A stretch of DNA of 9,107 bases from an uncultured Eubacteriales bacterium. GTDB lineage: Bacteria > Bacillota > Clostridia > Monoglobales > Monoglobaceae. Positions 6,110 to 9,107 of this stretch are shown here, in pieces. The position numbers were made by a program, and so were the translations under genes. Each line of letters opens with the position of its first letter. Positions within the stretch are counted from its first letter, which is position 1. The notes beneath the pieces were generated by a model that was given only the letters and a program-made list of their open reading frames with translations, did not search any database and was not told the DNA's origin. The stretch is from NCBI GenBank assembly GCA_900545865.1, contig URAN01000084.1, positions 1 to 9,107 of the forward strand, written 5' to 3'.

Positions 6110-8233
6110 TTATTTGGTATAAAATTTTGTTTTTTTCAGGTTATTTATTAGCTCGGTCAAACAATCCACATTCAGCGGTTTTGCCAAAAGACCGTTCATT
6201 CCGACATTTTCGCACTCGGTTATATCCTCATTGAGGCTGTTCGCCGTCATCGCGGCAATAAGCACCGCCTTTGCGTCCGAACGTCCGCTGTTTCGGATTT
6301 CTTTTGCGGCCTCTGTTCCCGTCATAACGGGCATCCTCAAATCAAGCAGGATTAACTCAAACGTTCCCTCTTTTGAATTTTTCCATATCTCAACAGCTTC
6401 TTTCCCGTTTGTCGCTTTGGTTACGTCCGCGCCCCTTTCCGACAGCATAAATTCGGCAATCTCCATATTAAGCGCATTATCCTCAGCAACCAAAACATTA
6501 ATTTTTTTATCCGCCGAATATTCGGCGTTGTCATTGCCGTCCGCGCACTCAATATTTTGAATATTTTTCGCAATCGTTTCATCACAAAACTCGGTCGGAA
6601 TCCTTACAGTGAAAACACTTCCGCGGTTCAGTGTACTTTTTACCTCAACCGAGCCACCCATTTTATCGGCAAGCTTTTTGACAATCGAAAGTCCGAGTCC
6701 CACTCCGCCCTCACTTGTTTCTCTCGCCTCTTGGGCGAATGCCTCAAACATATGTTTTTGGAACTCATCACTCATTCCGATACCGTTATCGCTGCATGAA
6801 AACTCAAATATTCCCTTGTTTGGCTCATCACTTTCAAACTCTCTGAAAGATACGTTTATTTCACCGTTGTTCGGTGTGTATTTAACCGCGTTGCCGAGAA
6901 TATTTAAAAATATCTGTCTTAAAAAGACGCTGCTTCCCATTATGTAATTATGTTTAAGTTCGCCTTTTTCAACAGAAAATTTAATATTCTTTTCGCTCGC
7001 TTGAATTCCAATAATCGAACAAACCTCGTTTATCGCCTTTTCTATATCAAACGGCGCTTTTTCAATCTCAAAAGTATTCGAATCAAGTTTGTTTTCCGTC
7101 AGGATTCCATTCATAATATCCAGCAAAAGTGCGGATGCTTCGCCGGCTTTTTCGCGGCAATACCTTTGTTTTTCCAAATCATTCGGATACTTGTTTCCGA
7201 TTCTCAGCATTCCGAAAATTATATTTATCGGCGTTCTGACATCGTGGCTCACGCGGCGCAGAAAGTCCGTCCTTGCCGCATTTGCCGCAAGGATGCTTTT
7301 CTTTTCACTTTTTGTTTTTAACATATAATATCCCATAACAATCAAGACATATCCAAACAAAATATAAAGCGTGAATCGATTCCTTCGCGAAAAGACTTCA
7401 CTTTTGGGATAATACACATAAAGTTTGTAATCCCTGTACATAGTTACGTTTCCGAAGTAGCCATCGTCTACATCTATTTTCCTGACACCCTCGAAAGCAT
7501 TTGCATTATCCAACTGACTTAATATTTCGTTATCCGAAACATTTTTGTATTTCAAAGAATCAATATTCGTTCCGCGAATAACGCCGTCTTTAGCTATCGC
7601 CATTACTCCTTTCATACCCAAAGAATATCCCGAAAGCAGATTTTCGAGAGATGATTGGTTTATAAAATTTATCTCGTTATCCTGATACCGATAACAGCAC
7701 ACAAGACCTTTGGTATCCTTTCGCGCCAATACGGCGAAATCAAAATGCTGTCCCGATATATTTATTCTCTCCATAAAAATCTTGGTCGGATAATCAATCG
7801 AATCCCGAACAGACTTTGAAACGAGCAGGTCTTTTAAATCTCCGAACGAAATTCTGTTGTCCGAATACTCATAAACGGGATTGATGTTTTCATCCGTAAT
7901 TATTATTCCCGCAAGCCTCTGTTCGGACGCATAATCCTTTAAATATTCATACTCAACCCGAGTGTTGTCATTTTTTATGTCGCGCACAACCTCGGTTGCT
8001 TGTTCCGACAGACGTATAAGGCTTTTCACCTTATCGGCGGACAGAATATCATCATAGCTGATACATTGATTTTTGAGGTACTTCATTGTATTTCTGATAC
8101 CGGAATCAGCAGATTCAATATCCGCGCTGCCGTAGGCTATATAAGCAATCATCACAAACAAAACGCCGAGCGCACATACCGAAATCCAAAACTTGCTTGC
8201 CTCGGTTTTTAAAAACCTTGTCATTCGCTTCAA
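6110..8233 (-). CDS. Hybrid sensor histidine kinase with Cache-like sensor and receiver
   Basis: The 707-residue membrane protein has a transmembrane segment at about 14-34, an extracytoplasmic region of about 250 residues (35-286) that resembles a double Cache sensor (for example LAGIIITDENINPVYEY, then GVMAIAKDGVIRGTN), and a second transmembrane segment at about 287-305. The kinase core follows directly without a clear HAMP domain. HisKA carries FLRRVSHDVRTPIN with phospho-acceptor His330. The HATPase has an N box (NILGNAVKYTPN, 444-455), G1 (DNGIGM, 482-487) and G2 (GGVGLGLSIVKKL, 509-521). A receiver domain (about 577-700) has acidic D585, phospho-acceptor D631 in LLDLRMP, T663 and K685. 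All key residues are present, so it should be active in autophosphorylation, His-to-Asp transfer and relay to HPt. There is no DNA-binding output. The start is TTG at 8233: AGGAGG lies 9 bases upstream, an in-frame TGA precedes it, and the ATG at 8224 would be 18 bases from that site. The solute-binding lipoprotein gene is 51 bases upstream. Confidence 0.93.
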   Translation of the reverse strand: MKRMTRFLKTEASKFWISVCALGVLFVMIAYIAYGSADIESADSGIRNTMKYLKNQCISYDDILSADKVKSLIRLSEQATEVVRDIKNDNTRVEYEYLKDYASEQRLAGIIITDENINPVYEYSDNRISFGDLKDLLVSKSVRDSIDYPTKIFMERINISGQHFDFAVLARKDTKGLVCCYRYQDNEINFINQSSLENLLSGYSLGMKGVMAIAKDGVIRGTNIDSLKYKNVSDNEILSQLDNANAFEGVRKIDVDDGYFGNVTMYRDYKLYVYYPKSEVFSRRNRFTLYILFGYVLIVMGYYMLKTKSEKKSILAANAARTDFLRRVSHDVRTPINIIFGMLRIGNKYPNDLEKQRYCREKAGEASALLLDIMNGILTENKLDSNTFEIEKAPFDIEKAINEVCSIIGIQASEKNIKFSVEKGELKHNYIMGSSVFLRQIFLNILGNAVKYTPNNGEINVSFREFESDEPNKGIFEFSCSDNGIGMSDEFQKHMFEAFAQEARETSEGGVGLGLSIVKKLADKMGGSVEVKSTLNRGSVFTVRIPTEFCDETIAKNIQNIECADGNDNAEYSADKKINVLVAEDNALNMEIAEFMLSERGADVTKATNGKEAVEIWKNSKEGTFELILLDLRMPVMTGTEAAKEIRNSGRSDAKAVLIAAMTANSLNEDITECENVGMNGLLAKPLNVDCLTELINNLKKTKFYTK

Positions 8234-8242
8234 TCAAATCCG

Positions 8243-8248
8243 CCTCCT
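8243..8248 (-). promoter_or_regulatory. Ribosome binding site that fixes a TTG start
   Basis: AGGAGG on the minus strand ends 9 bases before the TTG at 8233. A TGA lies immediately upstream of the TTG in its frame and the next ATG is too far away, so the kinase very probably starts with TTG. Confidence 0.75.
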
Positions 8249-8284
8249 TTCATCATCCGAATATGCGCCGCGTATTCAATCGGT

Positions 8285-9055
8285 TTATTCGTATTTTCTC
8301 ACAATTTCATCTATTGTTCCTTCATTTTTCATATCATTTAATGCCGCATTCAGCTTTTGTACAACGTTTGAATCAAAGTCTTTTGAAAAAGCGACCCCGA
8401 GATTGGATGTCATAAGCACTTCGTCCAATATCCTGCATTTTAGCTGCGCAGTCTTGATATAGTTTTCGAGTCTGAATTTATGACCGGCACAAGCATCAAC
8501 ATAACCCTTTCTCAGCGCGGCAAACTCTTCCTCCGTCTCGACAAAACTGTATACGTTTCCAACCTTGGGAACATTGGGATTTGCATAATCCAAAAATATT
8601 TTCTCAGGTTTTGATGTTACCTGAACCGCAACCTTTTTTCCGTTTAAATCGTTCAGAGTGTATATATCGCTGTCGGCGCGAACCAAAACACATTGCTTGC
8701 TTGTCATATACGGTCCCGCCCATTGATAATCGTCCTCTCTGCCGTCCATCGAAAAACTACCCCAAAGGCAATCAACATCACCGTTTCTGAGATGTACATC
8801 TTTTTCGTTCCATTTTATTATCTTGAATACGGCTTTGTACCCGATGCGTCTGCACGCTTCGGCTGCAATCTCAACATCAATTCCTTCATAAGTGTTCAGC
8901 TCCGTGCTGTATATATACGGTTCGTATTCATCACTGCCGATTGTAAGAACGGGCAAATTTTCTTGTTCAGGTGCTTTCACCTCAGCGCCACAACCGCACA
9001 ATATAGCCGCCGCACAAAGCGCACAGCATATCACACCTATGAATTTCCTCCGCAT
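8285..9055 (-). CDS. Family 3 solute-binding lipoprotein, probable ligand sensor
   Basis: The 256-residue product has a lipoprotein signal peptide: MRRK, a hydrophobic core and the lipobox LCGC with lipidation at Cys22. The mature part is a family 3 (amino-acid type) periplasmic-binding-protein fold with two lobes. Lobe 1 has YEGIDVEIAAEACRRIGY (56-73) and NGDVDCLWGSFSMDGRE (91-107), where Arg106 matches the carboxylate-binding arginine. The hinge and lobe 2 have LNGKKVAVQVTSKPEKI (137-153) and KGYVDACAGHKFRL (183-196), and the usual C-terminal helix ends in GTIDEIVRKYE. At the place where the family normally has the amino-binding Asp (five residues after the Asp of the (V/A)DA motif) there is His192. 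No ABC permease or ATPase gene is adjacent. Instead it leads an operon with a hybrid kinase and an HPt, so it more likely presents a ligand to the kinase than serves import. The ribosome binding site is weak (AAGAA), and an in-frame TAA just upstream excludes a longer start. Confidence 0.88.
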   Translation of the reverse strand: MRRKFIGVICCALCAAAILCGCGAEVKAPEQENLPVLTIGSDEYEPYIYSTELNTYEGIDVEIAAEACRRIGYKAVFKIIKWNEKDVHLRNGDVDCLWGSFSMDGREDDYQWAGPYMTSKQCVLVRADSDIYTLNDLNGKKVAVQVTSKPEKIFLDYANPNVPKVGNVYSFVETEEEFAALRKGYVDACAGHKFRLENYIKTAQLKCRILDEVLMTSNLGVAFSKDFDSNVVQKLNAALNDMKNEGTIDEIVRKYE

Positions 9056-9066
9056 TTCTTACACGT

Positions 9067-9105
9067 ATAATAAAAATCAGTCAGAAAGGGGCTGATTTTT
9101 ATTAT
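9067..9105. terminator. Hairpin directly upstream of the signalling operon
   Basis: ATAATAAAAATCAG (9067-9080) pairs perfectly with 9092-9105 (14 base pairs, extendable inward by U-G and C-G, loop about 9083-9089). Both outer sides are U-rich when transcribed in their own direction, so it could end transcripts from either side. Read leftward it would end a gene lying beyond the window edge, only 11 bases before the lipoprotein start codon. It may therefore act as an attenuator between an upstream gene and this operon. Confidence 0.5.
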
Positions 9106-9107
9106 TT

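Noticed and set aside
6557..7328. Several rightward open frames of 80-123 codons opposite the kinase gene
   Set aside because: They overlap the conserved HisKA, ATPase and receiver coding regions, and their translations show no domain or start signal.
9056..9095. TATTAT near the lipoprotein ATG as the -10 box of a leaderless message
   Set aside because: No -35 match is found at 16-18 bases (the position reads CAGCCC), and the string is part of the hairpin stem.

Overview
The window looks like a chromosomal fragment from a low-GC, anaerobic Gram-positive bacterium, most likely a gut-type member of the Clostridia/Eubacteriales. This is inferred from the AT-rich DNA, the strong AGGAGG-type ribosome binding sites, a lipoprotein-anchored solute-binding protein, and a secreted protein whose C-terminal end resembles a small beta domain common in clostridial exoproteins. 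No RNA gene, CRISPR array, transposase or phage gene is visible.

Region 1 (1-4231) carries leftward genes with a carbohydrate flavour. A predicted cytoplasmic (alpha/alpha)6 glycoside hydrolase of the GH63/MGH1-like type (2423-3643) is followed 53 bases later by a 764-residue secreted protein (75-2369). The secreted protein is built from two ~320-residue repeats of a laminin-G/concanavalin-like module plus a C-terminal beta domain. Upstream lies a small leftward gene of unknown function (3799-4065), overlapped at its start by an even smaller candidate ORF (4058-4156).

Region 2 (4122-5557) is a rightward major facilitator superfamily transporter, transcribed from a textbook promoter (TTGACA, 17-base spacer, TATAAT at 4150-4178). 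It is divergent from the small-gene/hydrolase/secreted-protein group. Together these could form a glycan-uptake locus: surface binding or processing outside, import by the transporter, hydrolysis inside. The substrate cannot be read from the sequence.

Region 3 (5574-9107) is a leftward three-gene signalling operon. It encodes a family 3 solute-binding lipoprotein (8285-9055), a membrane hybrid histidine kinase with an extracytoplasmic Cache-like sensor and a C-terminal receiver (6110-8233), and a stand-alone HPt phosphotransfer protein (5719-6084). The gaps are 51 and 25 bases. A strong hairpin with a U-rich tail (5567-5607) probably ends it. The parts make a His-Asp-His relay, but the final response regulator is not in the window. 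The binding protein keeps the family's carboxylate-binding arginine, but has a histidine where the amino-group-binding aspartate is expected, so its ligand may not be an ordinary alpha-amino acid.

Most of the window is ordinary annotation. The points that deserve a second look are the separated three-part sensor with no output partner, the altered ligand pocket, the nucleotide-identical islands inside the duplicated secreted protein, and the compact divergent control region around 4058-4232.
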